Origin: Rhyzopertha dominica
Taxonomy: Eukaryota; Arthropoda; Insecta; Coleoptera; Bostrichidae
Direction: 5' to 3'
NCBI GenBank assembly: GCA_025024175.1
Contig: QCXZ01000001.1
Coordinates: 1 to 64,000, forward strand
Length of the DNA stretch: 64,000 bases
Part shown: in pieces, positions 1 to 12,017 of the stretch
Position numbering within the stretch: the first letter of the stretch is position 1
How the letters are laid out: every line of letters starts with the position of its first letter
The notes under the pieces: generated by a model
The model's database searches: none
What the model saw: only the letters and a program-made list of their open reading frames with translations
Told to the model about the DNA's origin: nothing
Program-made: the position numbers and the translations under genes

Positions 1-2107
1 TTTGCGTGTTTACTANCCACGGGGAGGAAGTAAAACGTTTATCAATTTACCCTGCACGGTTCGAGTAGATTCAGTAAATTATTTGCCACCACCGCAACCC
101 CTATCAGTTTTTAGTCGGCAACCGCACGTTAGGGTAAAATAAATCTACTTTGAAGTCTGCGTAATGTGAAATTACCAGTTATATACACACTGTGAATGCA
201 AATCTCGTAGATTTTCTCATTTTTCATTTCTTAGCATCATCATTTTCATCTTTATTGTCAGCGCATTTCCACGGCAGAGTAATTTTTGGGCTGCTATTAC
301 TAGGCAACATATTATATATAGGTCCATACTTCATACATGGAAAACGTTACGACGATTGACGAGGATTGCCAAACAGCAATGTCTAGTTCCAACACGACGG
401 CGCACCGTCACACTTTGGAATTAGTATTCGCCTTTATGTGGATAACATCTTCTTAGGTTGGTAGATAGGACGTTCGTGAACTGTTGAATGGCCTGATGCT
501 AGCTCAGTTAAATATTTTTTCTTGTGGTCATTAAAAAAGAGGGTAAGAGTAAGAGATATAGAAACCAGGATCAGCAACGAAATTCAAGATATACCACCTA
601 ATTGCTGCAAAATTCGTTGGCGCAATTTCTGTGATAAACAAGGCTATTGCAAGATGCATAAATGTATGCTTAAGTAATGTAAATTGGTGAATAAAATATC
701 AGAATTATCATCGAATGAACTAAAAACAATTGCCAATACCTTCAGAATCTGCTTTGATAACGCTTATTGCCGATCATTAGAAAACACGATTATTTAAAAA
801 AAATTGTTAATTAAAATAAAATACCACAAGCCATTGTAAGGATAAAAAATCAATCAAATCAGCAAATACTAGCCCGGTTACCATTAAAAATTCGGCTGCC
901 ATGGAAATATTGGCTATGGAATTAAAAATAATTACCTAGCAAAAAATTGTTAACGACATTTTTCTATAAAGTTGATAATTACAGAAATAAACCGGTTATT
1001 CTATATTTTCTACTAACCTTGCTATACTCGCAAAAAGCTTTTGCTTAATCACAAAAGTCATTTATCTTCAAGTATGAGTAATGTTCTATATCCAAATTCC
1101 CACACGGCAAGGTTTTCACAATGGTTTCATATTTTCTCCTCCGTCTCTGACAATTAGAATATTTAAATTATTCTGATAAATCTGAATATTCAAGTGAAGT
1201 GTTCGAATAAATTCGGATACCTTTAGCTATTCGAATTTATTAGAATTATTGAGTTATTTTAATGTTTCAATAACTAAGTAAGCCTTCTATTTCAATTTAC
1301 TAAAAATACTTGAATCTGACTAATCTAATTCGATCGTTTACAGCTTTATAAGCAAATAATAATACTAATATGGTATGTTGCTTCTTTCAACAATAAGAAA
1401 TGCAAGAAATAAAAAAATAAACCCCTTGGCCACCCTGAATCAATGCTTGTCTGCGGGCTCCTGTCAACGATAAACTATATATGCTTATTTACTCCTTAGC
1501 AGCGAAATAAACACGGAATAAACATTAAAAATAGCGTTTTAAGTTATAATTTCAAAGTACAAAAAGAAACATGAGTTTGATATTAAGAAAGAATTATAAT
1601 GCAAATATGTACAGAACAAAAATATAAACATAGGCAAGAAAATTGCATATATGTATCAAAATAAAATAAATAGAATGCAAGCAAAAGCACTGCAATTTAC
1701 TAACCATATACCATTTGTTCATGGGGAACAATTTATTTGTTATGTTATGTATCCACTCATTGCATTATAAATTTTTGGCAATCCAAAGTAAAACTTATTT
1801 TTGTCCGAAGTTCTTTTTAGTTCTAGTTGTAATCAATTTGCTGGAAGTTACTTGTCCTGTTATAAGTTATAATATTTACTAAATTAAGCAGACCTATTGT
1901 ATATAACCTTTACAATCTTATTTTGTAAAAGTTCCACGGTTTTTTTATAACTACTTGCAACACACAGATCACAGATACCACATATGCATAATACCTGTTC
2001 AAAACAATAGATAATAAAACATTAATTTGCGGTAATGTTAATAGGTGCTTTAGGTTATTAAATTTACTTTTTTAGCTTGAATATTACAATTTAGATTTTT
2101 ATCTATA
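1..2107. other. AT-rich sequence, no gene seen
   Basis: No open frame with family-like content, no RNA gene and no long repeat shared with the rest of the window could be recognised. The stretch is AT-rich with short runs of A and T. It appears to be ordinary non-coding insect DNA or strongly decayed repeats. One ambiguous base lies at position 16. Confidence 0.5.
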
Positions 2108-3107
2108 TACAGGGTCCGCTACCTAAAACTCCCCAGGCTCATATTTTCTTTGTTTTTTTAGGTACAACTTTAAGTTATATGTCATTTGAACTCTTTAAAA
2201 ATAGCATAGTGAGTGTTCAAAATTTTTGCAGATTGTCATATTTCGCAAATAATGTTATTTTTTTTAAATATTTTTTAACCTTACCCCGTATAATAAATAT
2301 TGCTTCATAGTTGGATGCCGATTTTTGCTTCTTCAATTTGTGTCATTACCAAGTGTGCGTAATTTTTACTCCTTCTTAGTGAAAAACAAGAAAAACTAGT
2401 CGTTGCCATGTTCTGTTGTAGGGCTGTTCATAATTTTTTAAGTGTTAGTTTAGTAGCTTATTACATACCTATCGCTGCACACAAAACCCAAAAATTTTGA
2501 GTACCTTTTAAATAAATCAAGTACAAAGTTCGTTCTAAAAAGAAAGAGGCTAGAAAACGAAACCCTGTGATGAGGCTAGTTTGGTTTTCTACATCGCGCA
2601 CTAGCCTCGTCGCAGGGTTTCGTTTTCTAGCCTCTCTCTCTTTATAATGAACTTTGTACTTGATTTATTTAAAAGTTACTTAAAATTATGGGGTTTTGTG
2701 TGCAGCGATGGGTGTGTAGGCACAACTTGTACCGTAATAAGCTACTAAACTAACACTTAAAAATTCTGAACAACCCTATTTAAAGAACATGGCGGCAACT
2801 AGTTTTTCTTGTTTTTCACTAAGAAGGTGTAAAAATTAGGCATACATGGTAATGATACAAATTGAAGAAGACAAACGTTGGCATTCAACTGTGATGCAAT
2901 TTTTATTATACGGGGTAAGGTTAAAAAATATTTACAAAAATGAACTTTAAATACAAAATATGATAAACCGCAAAAAAATTTTTGGACACCCACTAAGCTA
3001 TCTTTGAAGAGTTTAAAAAGACCTACAGTTTAACATATAACTTAAGGTTGTACCTAAAAAAATAATGAAAATACGAGCCTGGGGAGTTTTAGCTGGCGGA
3101 CCATGTA
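2108..3107. mobile_element. 1-kb palindromic (snap-back) element with TA-flanked inverted ends
   Basis: The left half (2108 to about 2585) and the right half (about 2598 to 3107) are imperfect reverse complements along almost their whole length, leaving a loop of about 20-30 bases near 2590. The outer ends read tacagggtccgc and, on the opposite strand, tacatggtccgc, followed by a shared block around ctaaaactcccc. TA dinucleotides sit at both outer edges, as expected for Tc1/mariner-type target sites. No transposase frame is present, so it is best called a long foldback or MITE-like non-autonomous element. The arms differ at many positions and by small indels, so it is not a recent perfect palindrome. 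Assignment to Tc1/mariner is an inference from the ends only. Confidence 0.6.
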
Positions 3108-3683
3108 TACTTCAAGATATTTAATGTGGTCTGTTAGTCTATTCTTTTTTATTAAGTCAACAAAAAACCCCAATAAAACTTTATCACTATCTAAAGCTTC
3201 TTGCACAATCCTTGTAAGGATAGATTGCACAATTGTTTGAATTTTCTCTTCTAAACTCTAAACTCATCATGTTTTCTCCAAGAATTTTACCAGTCTATTC
3301 TTATTAAAATATGTTGGATGTAAGCGACACTGGCTTGTATAGCTTTGTACTTATCACCTCCTCCTTTATACAGCTACGTTCAGTACATCTGGAAATGCAG
3401 TATTCTCAAGTACCTTGTTGAAAAAGCTTTGTAAAGTCGGCAGTATTACTGGTGCAATCTGTTTTAAGTTTCTTGCACTTATCGTGTTAAGTTCTTTTGA
3501 ACTGTTCGTTTTCCGGGTAGTAATTGTCCTATTTATCTCTTTAATGTCAGTAGGTTATAAGAAAAGGGACTTGTTTATCCTCGACTTTGTCATTCCTTTT
3601 GAACTGTATGAATGCTAAATCTAATATGTAGTATTGTTTAGTATTACCTGCTAATCTGTTATTGTGTAATCAGTATTTCGTTG
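3108..3683. other. Unassigned sequence between foldback element and LTR retrotransposon
   Basis: No supported gene. A 67-codon open frame at 3415-3618 (+) is hydrophobic but has no recognisable domain and no second copy. The last bases before 3684 form the 5' flank of the Gypsy element and do not match its 3' flank. Confidence 0.4.
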
Positions 3684-5195
3684 TGTAAGACATCTTATTT
3701 TTATTTGGTAAATAAATCACAATTAGATTTCGTATGAAGTATATCAGAAAAATAAAATATCGGCAAACACTCAATAATAATATGAATCAGCTCGAAAGAC
3801 ACGAACTTGCCTGCCTGGCCCAGATGTTGTGACCGACAATGGGGAAAACCAGGAGGGTGGTTTATTGCACCCGCGGTCAACAGTATTTCGACAAATTTGC
3901 AGCTCTAGAGGTATCAGTCTTTCCTCAGAAACAGTGCTAGACAAGCGGTGAATTCGTTGTGTGCAAGTGCTTTGTTCATTCAGTTCATTGCATCAGATAT
4001 TGGGTGAGTTTTCTCACTGAGCATTTTTAGTCTAAGTATTGAGCTAGTATAATATTAGTAAAGCTTGCCGTTAAAATAATGCTGATGAAGCTATAATCAA
4101 TTTTAATGATAAAGAATCGGTTTGGTTCAAGTTAATACAAAGATAAAGACGTTTTGCGTTATTGCATAAGTTGTATTTTGTCGATTACATATTTGCAATC
4201 GTTGGAGATCATGGGCAAAGTAAAGCTGTTTGATTTGGTTATGAATACGAGTTTAAATTATGACAAATTAGTAGTAAAACCGAATTATTTAAGTAGAGTC
4301 GAGTCAGACTAGGTAAATTTGGGTTTTGTATGATTATTGTTGTTTTGTGATAGTCTGTGTCTGGAGAGAGCATATCGCGCGTGGACTGATTTAATATCTG
4401 ATCCTATTTCCCTTTATGCTCATTGCACTTCTCAGTACAGGCGGGGACACTTTGTGTCTGACGGCAGGTATCTGGAGCGGGGCTTATCGCGTGTGGTCGG
4501 ATTTAATATCCGTTCCTATTTTCCCTTTAAGCCCATTGCACGACTCAGTACCTTGTCTCGTGAGTTGTAAGTGTTTGTAGCTGGAGAGAGCATATCGTGC
4601 GCGGATTGATTTAATATCTTTCCTGTTTCCCTTTATGCTCATTGCACTTCTCAATACAAACCGGGACATCGGGACGCCTTTGTCTGACGGCAGGTAGCTG
4701 GAGCGGGGCTTATCGCGTGTGGTCGGATTTAATATCCGTTCCTATTTTCCCTTTAGGCCCATTGCACGACTCAGTACCTTGTCTTTATGATTTTGATGAT
4801 CAAAAGAATCCCAATTTGCGCTTGTTATTTCAGTTGTTGCTTTAATTGATTTAATTGATGAAAATCCTAACGTAACCGTAATTGCTTATTTACGAAATAG
4901 TATTCATTCTACGAATTACGATTTATTAGACAAAAGTGCTCACACTATTTTTTTCTTATCCGTAGGTAACTAACTTCAGAGATGCCATTCAGATCACCAT
5001 CGCCGCCATTCTTGACAAGAATTTAATATCTAGAGATAAGTCCAGTATTTGCTAGAGCAATATATTTTATATCTGACTAAAATTATGGATATAGTTTATG
5101 GTTTGATTCGAATATCGTAATAAAACATGATTTTGCTTCAATTAATGATTACAGTTTATAATTTATTTATAATAAAAAAAAATTCACCTTATATA
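3684..5195 (+). repeat. 5' LTR of Gypsy element
   Basis: About 1.51 kb, beginning tgtaagac and ending ttatata (ttataca in the 3' copy), so the ancestral ends are TG...CA. It is matched along its full length by 9828-11338. It would carry the promoter in U3; no clear TATA box or start site could be fixed by eye. An internal A-B-A-B tandem repeat lies at 4361-4795. Confidence 0.88.
4361..4795 (+). repeat. A-B-A-B tandem repeat inside the 5' LTR
   Basis: Four related units of 109-117 bases start at 4361, 4472, 4581 and 4698. Units 1 and 3 start ctggagagagcatatcg; units 2 and 4 start ctggagcggggcttatcg. All contain a gatttaatat block, a ccctttatgc or ccctttaggc block and a run ending in cagtac. 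The same four units occur in the 3' LTR at 10505, 10616, 10725 and 10842. Repeated blocks of this kind in U3 often act as enhancer or insulator arrays, but that is inference here. Confidence 0.8.
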
Positions 5196-5198
5196 ATT

Positions 5199-5216
5199 TA
5201 TCAGAAGTGGGATCTG
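5199..5216 (+). promoter_or_regulatory. Primer-binding site, tRNA-Leu-like
   Basis: tatcagaagtgggatctg lies four bases after the 5' LTR. The tcagaagtggga core is complementary to the acceptor and T-arm side of animal tRNA-Leu, the primer used by mdg3/micropia-type Gypsy elements. The expected leading tgg is absent, so the site is decayed or offset. Confidence 0.6.
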
Positions 5217-5356
5217 TTATTCATGTGATATGGAGGTGAGGTGATCTGAACGGAAAAAAAATATATACTAACAGTACTTGTACATTCGTTTTACACTGTT
5301 TGCACTGTTATATCTTTTTTTTTATTTATTCTATTAAGGGCCTGAATCAATTTAAA

Positions 5357-6274
5357 ATGGCGGGTAGAGGACAGAAAAGAAAACATGCGACTAATGAGCG
5401 TTCACAGGACTTAGTTCCTGAAGCTAGTAGAAGCAGGAGTAGNAGTGGGAGTATAGCTAGCAATGATTCTGTGGATCGTTTGGCAAATATCATGGCTAAC
5501 TTTTTACAAAATGCGAAATCGCCTAGTGTAGGCACGGCTAAGGGTGATGTAGTTCCGGAATTTTATCCTGAAAAGAGGGAACAAAGTTCAGAAATCTGGC
5601 TGAATAAGGTTGACGAGTTACGGGAGGTTTTCAATTGGTCGAAAGTTACAACTATTTATTTTGCATTGTCCAAATTTAAAGGGATGGCCGAGGTATGGTA
5701 CAAAGGGCTTCAAACAATGAAAATATACATGGGCTGAATGGAAGGTAAAGATCTGGCTGCATTTCCATCTGCCCGAGATTATCATGAAGTGTTGTCAGAA
5801 ATGATGCGACCGTAAGAAGATGCCGCATGAAACTTATCAAAAATATTTTTATGAAAAATTAAGTCTTTTAAACCAGTTGCAATATAACAGGTAAAGACGC
5901 AGTTTCTTGCATACTGGGTGATATTGACGATACGGTTGTTAAGGGCCGCCGCGAAAGCTGGGAACTATTGTACTCCGGAAGACTTATTTCACTATCTAAA
6001 TACGTTACATGATTTGCGTTCCAGTTAGTAATGGACCAAAGGCAAAATTTGTACAAAGGCCAAACGGACGTAATCGGACCGTCTAGAACAGAAATTATCA
6101 AAAGGATAAATTTAAAATGTTTCGGGTGCGGGCAAAATGGGCCATGCTATTCGTGATTGCGAATTGCAGCGTAACCGATGTAACTACTGTAGAAAGCTTG
6201 GACATTTAGAGAACAACTGTTATCTCAAAAACAAGGAGAAAGCTAAATCTGGAGAAAAAAGAGCTGTTTTATGA
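5357..6274 (+). pseudogene. gag: gag remnant with CCHC zinc knuckles
   Basis: Structural (capsid/nucleocapsid) gene of the retrotransposon. The chosen ATG at 5357 starts a basic, serine-rich N-terminus (MAGRGQKRKHA...); an upstream ATG at 5300 only adds a hydrophobic stretch and is less likely. The first frame runs to 5737. Recognisable capsid-like sequence then continues in other frames, with breaks near 5725, 5811, 5890 and 5955. Near the end are two CX2CX4HX4C knuckles. The first (about 6118-6160) is interrupted by a one-base shift; the second (6179-6220) is intact. The product would package element RNA. At least four lesions make it non-functional as read, though several sit in short base runs where consensus error is possible. 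Confidence 0.75.
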
Positions 6275-6286
6275 CTAGACGAAAAA

Positions 6287-9200
6287 ATGTTAATGTTACA
6301 CCAAATTCAAAAATATTTCAAGGACATTTTAATTAATTATAAACCATCTAGGGCTTATTTGGATTTTGGAAGTACAATAATAGCAATTAGGATTAGCGAA
6401 GTTACACGATTAGGATTAAGTATTGATAGCAATGACTGCGTATTAATTAAAGGATACGGCAATCAGACTAATTTAACTTTAGGTAAAACATTTTTTCATT
6501 TAAGTGTAGATAATGTGAAGGCAAAAGTCACAGCTAGTGTAGTAGATGATTCTATGCAAGATGTACCTGTTTTAATAGGACATCCTTTCACTGAACTGCC
6601 AGGTGTACTAATTATCAAAGACGATAGGCAATTGTTAGTGGCCGAGGGAGATATCAACCAATTAGGAGACGTATTTCCTAAGCCAACTAAAGTAGTGTTG
6701 TGGGCAAAAACTGTCACGATGATTCCTAAAAATAACGTCGTAAATATTAAATTAGTAACAAAAGATAGCGAGTATACGGGGGACTTATTAGTTGAGGCTA
6801 GTTTAAGAACCAAGGAGGGAAATGAGTACTGCATTCCAAGGACTGTCATCAGAATTGCACCTAAGCAAGAAATAATATTGCCGATTATAAATCTCGCTGA
6901 CTCTGATTTCATTATCGGAACCAAAAAACCTTTAATCAGGGCGTTGCCTTGCGTGCAGGAAAATTTCTACGAAGAAGCCCGTGTGTTGCAAACAAACGTC
7001 GCTGAACGCGCTTTATTGCCTGTAGAAGATATTAATGTGGGGCCCATATCAAACGAACATCGAGAAGCTCTTATTAAGCTCTTGCAAATGTATCGCGACT
7101 GTTTTTCCGAAAACGCTACTGATGTCGGTTGTGCTAAGTCCGCCGAAATCGAAATAAGATTGGCTGATGATAAACCATTTACGTATAGACCTTATCGTAT
7201 GTCGGTTAGTCAACAAGAGACCGTAAAGGAAATGGTCACTGAGATGTTAGGGAGTAATATTATTCGAGAATCGAATTCACCCTATTCGTCTCCAGTGTTA
7301 TTGGTGAAAAAGAAGAATGGGGAAGAACGGATGTGTATAGACTATAGACGACTGAATGCTATGACAATAAAAGAACAACAACCTTTGCCACGAATCGACG
7401 ATCAGTTGGACCGATTACACGGCAGCATTTTGTTTACGAGTCTCGATTTGCGATCAGGGTATTATCAAATTCCCGTTAAAGAAGATTCAAAGAAATATAC
7501 GGCATTTGTCACGCCTGAAGGTCTTTATGAATTCAACCGTATGCCCTTTGGATTAACCAATGCTCCTAGAGTTTTTCAAAGACTAATAAACAGGGTATTG
7601 TCCGTTGCAAAAGCATTTGCTGCTATATACTTGGACGATGTTTTGATTCATTCAAAGACAGTTGACGAAGCTTTAACTAATTTGGAAACTGTTTTACAAC
7701 TCTTGCGGGAAGAAGGTTTAACTTTAAATCTTTCCAAATGTCATTTCTTACAGACCTCTGTTACGTATCTAGGATATGAAATATCGGATGGCAAAGTTGC
7801 ACCAGGTAATGTAAAAGTTAAGGCGATTGAAGAATTCCCAGCACCAAAATCAGTCCACAACATTCGGCAATTTCTAGGACTCACTGGCTATTTTCGGCAC
7901 TTTGTCAAAGACTAGGCTGCTATTGCAAAACCGTTAACCAATTTACTTAAGAAAAACATCAACTGGACATGGGGTGATGCTGAGCAGAAAGCATTCGAGA
8001 GTTTACGCCTGAGTTTAATGAGTAAACCTATTTTGGCTATTTTTGACCCAAAGGCAGACACCGAGGTCCACACAGATGCTAGTGCGCAAGGAATTGCGGG
8101 GAATTTTGCTTCAAAAGCAAACAGATGAACGTCTTCATCCTGTGGCTTATTATAGCAGGCAAACTAATAACGCCGAAAGCAAATACCACTCATTTGAGTT
8201 AGAGACATTAGCAGTCGTAGAAAGCCTAAAGAAATTTAGAGTATACCTGTTGGGTAAGCACTTTACTGTCGTAACTGATTGCAATGCACTAAAAGCATCC
8301 AGTACGAAAAGAGATATTTTGCCAAGAATAGCTAGGTGGTGGTTGCAATTGCAGGAGTACGACTTCGAAGTCCAATATCGACCGGGAAACAGGCTAAAAC
8401 ATGCAGATGCCCTAAGTAGAAATCCGTCGTCTAGCGAAACACCACCTGAGGAAATTCTTAGAGTTGAACAGGGTGACTGGGTGTTGTCAGGCCAATTGAC
8501 AGACGATACTATAAAATTAATAAGAGAGGTTTTGTTAAAACCACCTGAAACCGATTATGACAAAACTGTTTATAAGAATTATGCCCTAAAGGACGGAAGA
8601 GTATACAGAATTACTCCAAAGGGATTACTCTGGGTGATTCCCCGTGGCATGAGACATCAGATTGTTTCCATCGCACATGACCAAAAGGGACATTTTGGAG
8701 CGGAGAAAACGCTTAATAGACTTTGCAAGCATTATTGGTTTCCACGCATGCGAGAGTATGTTGAAAAATATATAGCGTGTTGCATACCGTGTTTGTTTAG
8801 CAAAAGACCTAGCGGCAAGAAGGAAGGGCTAATGCATCCAATTCAAAAAGTACCCGTACCATTACACATGCTACACGTAGATCATGTTGGACCTTTCCCA
8901 AGAAGTAAACGAGGTAATGTTCATTTACTGGTGATTGTCGATGCCTTCACAAAATTTGTATTCTTAAAACCGGTTAAGTCCACGAAAACTAAACTGGTTA
9001 TTGATTTCTTACAAGAAATATATAGTTATTATGGCCACCCGCACACAGTAGTAACTGACCAAGGAACTGCATTCACTTCAACGAAGTTTAAAGAATATTG
9101 TAAGGATTTTAGCATAAAGCATGTTCGTACAGCCGTAGCTACTCCTAGGGCCAATGGACAAGTCGAAAGACTCAATCGTACGATAAAGGGAGCATTGCTT

Positions 9201-9809
9201 GCCGCTACAAGCGACGAAAATCGTTGGGATGATCACGTTAAAGAAATCCAACTAACTATTAATACAACCGTTTCAAAAACGACGGGAAAAACACCAACTG
9301 AATTATTTTATGGTTATAAGCCAAGGAGTGGTGCAGACATCCCTCTGCTTGATGAGATCAAAAATATTCCTAAAATACTCGAAGATTTACCGACGCTTCG
9401 AAGGGAAGTCGCAGAAAAAGTCACACGTGAGCAACTGAAACAAAAACATTACTTTGACCGGAAACGAAAGAAGCCCAAACAATATAAGGAAGGAGATATG
9501 GTACTCATACAGAAGCAGGAATCATCCGAAGGTACAAGTCGAAAACTTGTACGCCCTTATGCCGGTCCTATGATAGTAAAAGCCGTATTGCCAAATGATA
9601 GGTATCTAGTAGCAGATATGCCGAACAATCACAGGAAGAAGAAAGCCACTAAGTACGAAAAGGTGATCGCCGTGGATAGAATGAAGCCATGGGTGATACC
9701 AGGAGGAGTGTCGGACGATACCAACAGCGATATAGAAGAACGAGCTGCTTTGGCAAATTTAGACCAGGAGCCTGAGGCTGAACAGTCCAAGCACCTCGGG
9801 GCGAGGTGA
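6287..9809 (+). pseudogene. pol: pol: protease, reverse transcriptase, RNase H, integrase (one stop, one frameshift)
   Basis: Polyprotein of about 1,170 codons. An aspartic protease region is at the start (active triplet at 6362-6370 reads D-F-G instead of D-S/T-G). RT follows at about 7170-7910, with the LDLRSGYYQI, MPFGLTNAP and YLDD (7628-7639) boxes. RNase H covers about 8040-8420 (FELETLAV, VVTDCNAL). Integrase has an HHCC zinc site at about 8674-8790 and a DDE core in LHVDHVGPF (about 8870), VTDQGTAF (about 9050) and ANGQVERLN (about 9150), then a GPY/F-like PYAGPM segment near 9556. The frame is interrupted by TAG at 7913-7915 and by a one-base gain near 8101, splitting it into 6287-7915 and 8043-9809. 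No chromodomain and no env follow. Otherwise all catalytic acidic residues of RT and IN are visible. Confidence 0.9.
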
Positions 9810-9827
9810 ATCTTCAGGATGGCCGAA

Positions 9828-11338
9828 TGTAAGACATCTTATTTTTATTTGGTAAATAAATCACAATTAGATTTCGTATGAAGTATATCAGAAAAATAAA
9901 ATATCGGCAAACACTCAATAATAATATGAATCAGCTCGAAAGACACGAACTTGCCTGCCTGGCCCAGATGTTGTGACCGACAATGGGGAAAACCAGGAGG
10001 GTGGTTTATTGCACCCGCGGTCAACAGTATTTCGACAAATTTGCAGCTCTAGAGGTATCAGTCTTTCCTCAGAAACAGTGCTAGACAAGCGGTGAATTCG
10101 TTGTGTGCAAGTGCTTTGTTCATTCAGTTCATTGCATCAGATATTGGGTGAGTTTTCTCACTGAGCATTTTTAGTCTAAGTATTGAGCTAGTATAATATT
10201 AGTAAAGCTTGCCGTTAAAATAATGCTGATGAAGCTATAATCAATTTTAATGATAAAGAATCGGTTTGGTTCAAGTTAATACAAAGATAAAGACGTTTTG
10301 CGTTATTGCATAAGTTGTATTTTGTCGATTACATATTTGCAATCGTTGGAGATCATGGGCAAAGTAAAGCTGTTTGATTTGGTTATGAATACGAGTTTAA
10401 ATTATGACAAATTAGTAGTAAAACCGAATTATTTAAGTAGAGTCGAGTCAGACTAAGTAAATTTGGGTTTTGTATGATTATTGTTGTTTTGTGATAGTCT
10501 GTATCTGGAGAGAGCATATCGCGCGTGGACTGATTTAATATTTGATCCTATTTCCCTTTATGCTCATTGCACTTCTCAGTACAGGCGGGGACACTTTGTG
10601 TCTGACGGCAGGTATCTGGAGCGGGGCTTATCGCGTGTGGTCGGAATTAATATCCGTTCCTATTTTCCCTTTAAGCCCATTGCACGACTCAGTACCTTGT
10701 CTTGTGAGTTGTAAGTGTTTGTAGCTGGAGAGAGCATATCGTGCGCGGACTGATTTAATATCTTTCCTGTTTCCCTTTATGCTCATTGCACTTCTCAATA
10801 CAAACCGGGACATCGGGACGCCTTTGTCTGACGGCAGGTAGCTGGAGCGGGGCTTATCGCGTGTGGTCGGATTTAATATCCGTTCCTATTTTCCCTTTAG
10901 GCCCATTGCACGACTCAGTACCTTGTCTTTATGTTTTTGATGATCAAAAGAATCCCAATTTGCGCTTGTTATTTCTGTTGTTGCTTTAATTGATTTAATT
11001 GATGAAAATCCTAACGTAACCGTAATTGCTTATTTACGAAATAGTATTCATTCTACGAATTACGATTTATTAGACAAAAGTGCTCACACTATTTTTTTCT
11101 TATCCGTAGGTAACTAACTTCAGAGATGCCATTCAGATCACCATCGCCGCCATCTTGACAAGAATTTAAAATCTAGAGATAAGTTCAGTATTTGCTAGAG
11201 CAGTATATTTTATATCTGACAAATATGGATGTAGTTTATGGTTTGATTCGAATATCGTAATAAACATGATTTTGCCTTCAATTAATGATTACAGTTTATA
11301 ATTTATTTATAATAAAAAAAAAAAATTCACCTTATACA
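9828..11338 (+). repeat. 3' LTR of Gypsy element
   Basis: Near-identical to 3684-5195, shifted by 6,144 bases at the start, with substitutions and small indels mostly in the last 250 bases. The stretch just upstream is the expected polypurine-tract position but is only partly purine-rich. After the LTR the sequence is the spacer that normally precedes a PLE-1 unit, so this end sits inside that repeat. Confidence 0.88.
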
Positions 11339-11423
11339 TATTTTATATTGGTTGTATATTAGTTTATACATATAAGTTTTACTGAATGAAATTGTTTGCG
11401 GTCGTTTACTTGTCAATATTAAG

Positions 11424-12017
11424 CTGAAATATCTTGGGGGAATTCGATCTGGTGGTAAAGATCAATGTGTACTTTTTATTTTGGCCAAGCTTTCAATTGA
11501 TTTATTACAATCTTCTTCAGGGCTTACTACAACAACGATCCAATATTACAGGATTAACAAAGAAATTAATAAGAAATCCATTGTACCATAAACCTTCAGG
11601 AAGTATTGTTGCAATTTTGACATTAACATATGAGAAACTTTTAATAATATACCTACATAATGAAAACTTTAGGCATTGAAATTTGAAATTAAAATAAAAG
11701 TGGTTTGTGAATCTGACTAGTGACTGCGACATATATGTCACATTATTTGTTATCCTCAATTTCTGACTTGTGTTATATGTGTAATACATTTAGCATATAC
11801 TGGTAGAAATTTTCGAGGATTCCTTTCCNTAATATAGCTGCCTATTGAAAACTCAGATTAGTAAGTAACATGTTGTTGTTGTTCCACTTCTTGTAAACTG
11901 GATTATTGTTGTAGTAAGCCCTGAAGAAGATTGTAATAAATCACTTGAAAGTTTGGACAAATTAAAAAGTACACATTGATCTTTACAACCAGGTCGAATT
12001 CCCCCAAGATATTTCAG
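11424..12017 (+). mobile_element. PLE-1 mini unit 1, endonuclease deleted
   Basis: Bounded by an inverted repeat of about 125 bases that starts ctgaaatatcttgg on the left and ends with its complement on the right. The interior jumps from the left arm (about 11570) straight to the sequence that follows the endonuclease in other units, so the GIY-YIG segment is missing. The right arm carries a variant hammerhead-like core at about 11918-11956. Confidence 0.7.

Larger units (their letters stand above)
3684..11338 (+). mobile_element. Ty3/Gypsy LTR retrotransposon (mdg3-like), degraded
   Basis: A complete 7.65-kb element: two 1.5-kb LTRs, a tRNA-Leu-like primer-binding site, a gag remnant with CCHC zinc knuckles, and pol in the order protease, RT, RNase H, integrase. 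The protease-RT-RNaseH-IN order, the YLDD RT box and the GPY/F-like motif place it in Ty3/Gypsy. The tRNA-Leu primer site and absence of env suggest the mdg3/micropia-type branch (inference). It is not autonomous as read: gag has several frame breaks, pol has one stop and one frameshift, and the protease catalytic triplet is altered. The two LTRs differ at roughly 20 positions by eye, so it is not a very recent insertion. The 5' and 3' flanks are unrelated (see findings). Confidence 0.9.

Noticed and set aside
3415..3618. 67-codon open frame, possible small gene
   Set aside because: Hydrophobic low-complexity content, no homologue recognised, no splice or second copy to support it.
4088..4130. 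Hammerhead core in the Gypsy LTR (ctgatga at about 4082)
   Set aside because: No GAAA box and no closing stem at the right distance.
5199..5216. tRNA-Leu gene
   Set aside because: Only the acceptor-end complement is present right after an LTR; it is a primer-binding site.
9550..9720. Chromodomain at integrase C-terminus
   Set aside because: The region fits a GPY/F-type segment followed by a charged tail; no chromodomain aromatic cage pattern is visible.
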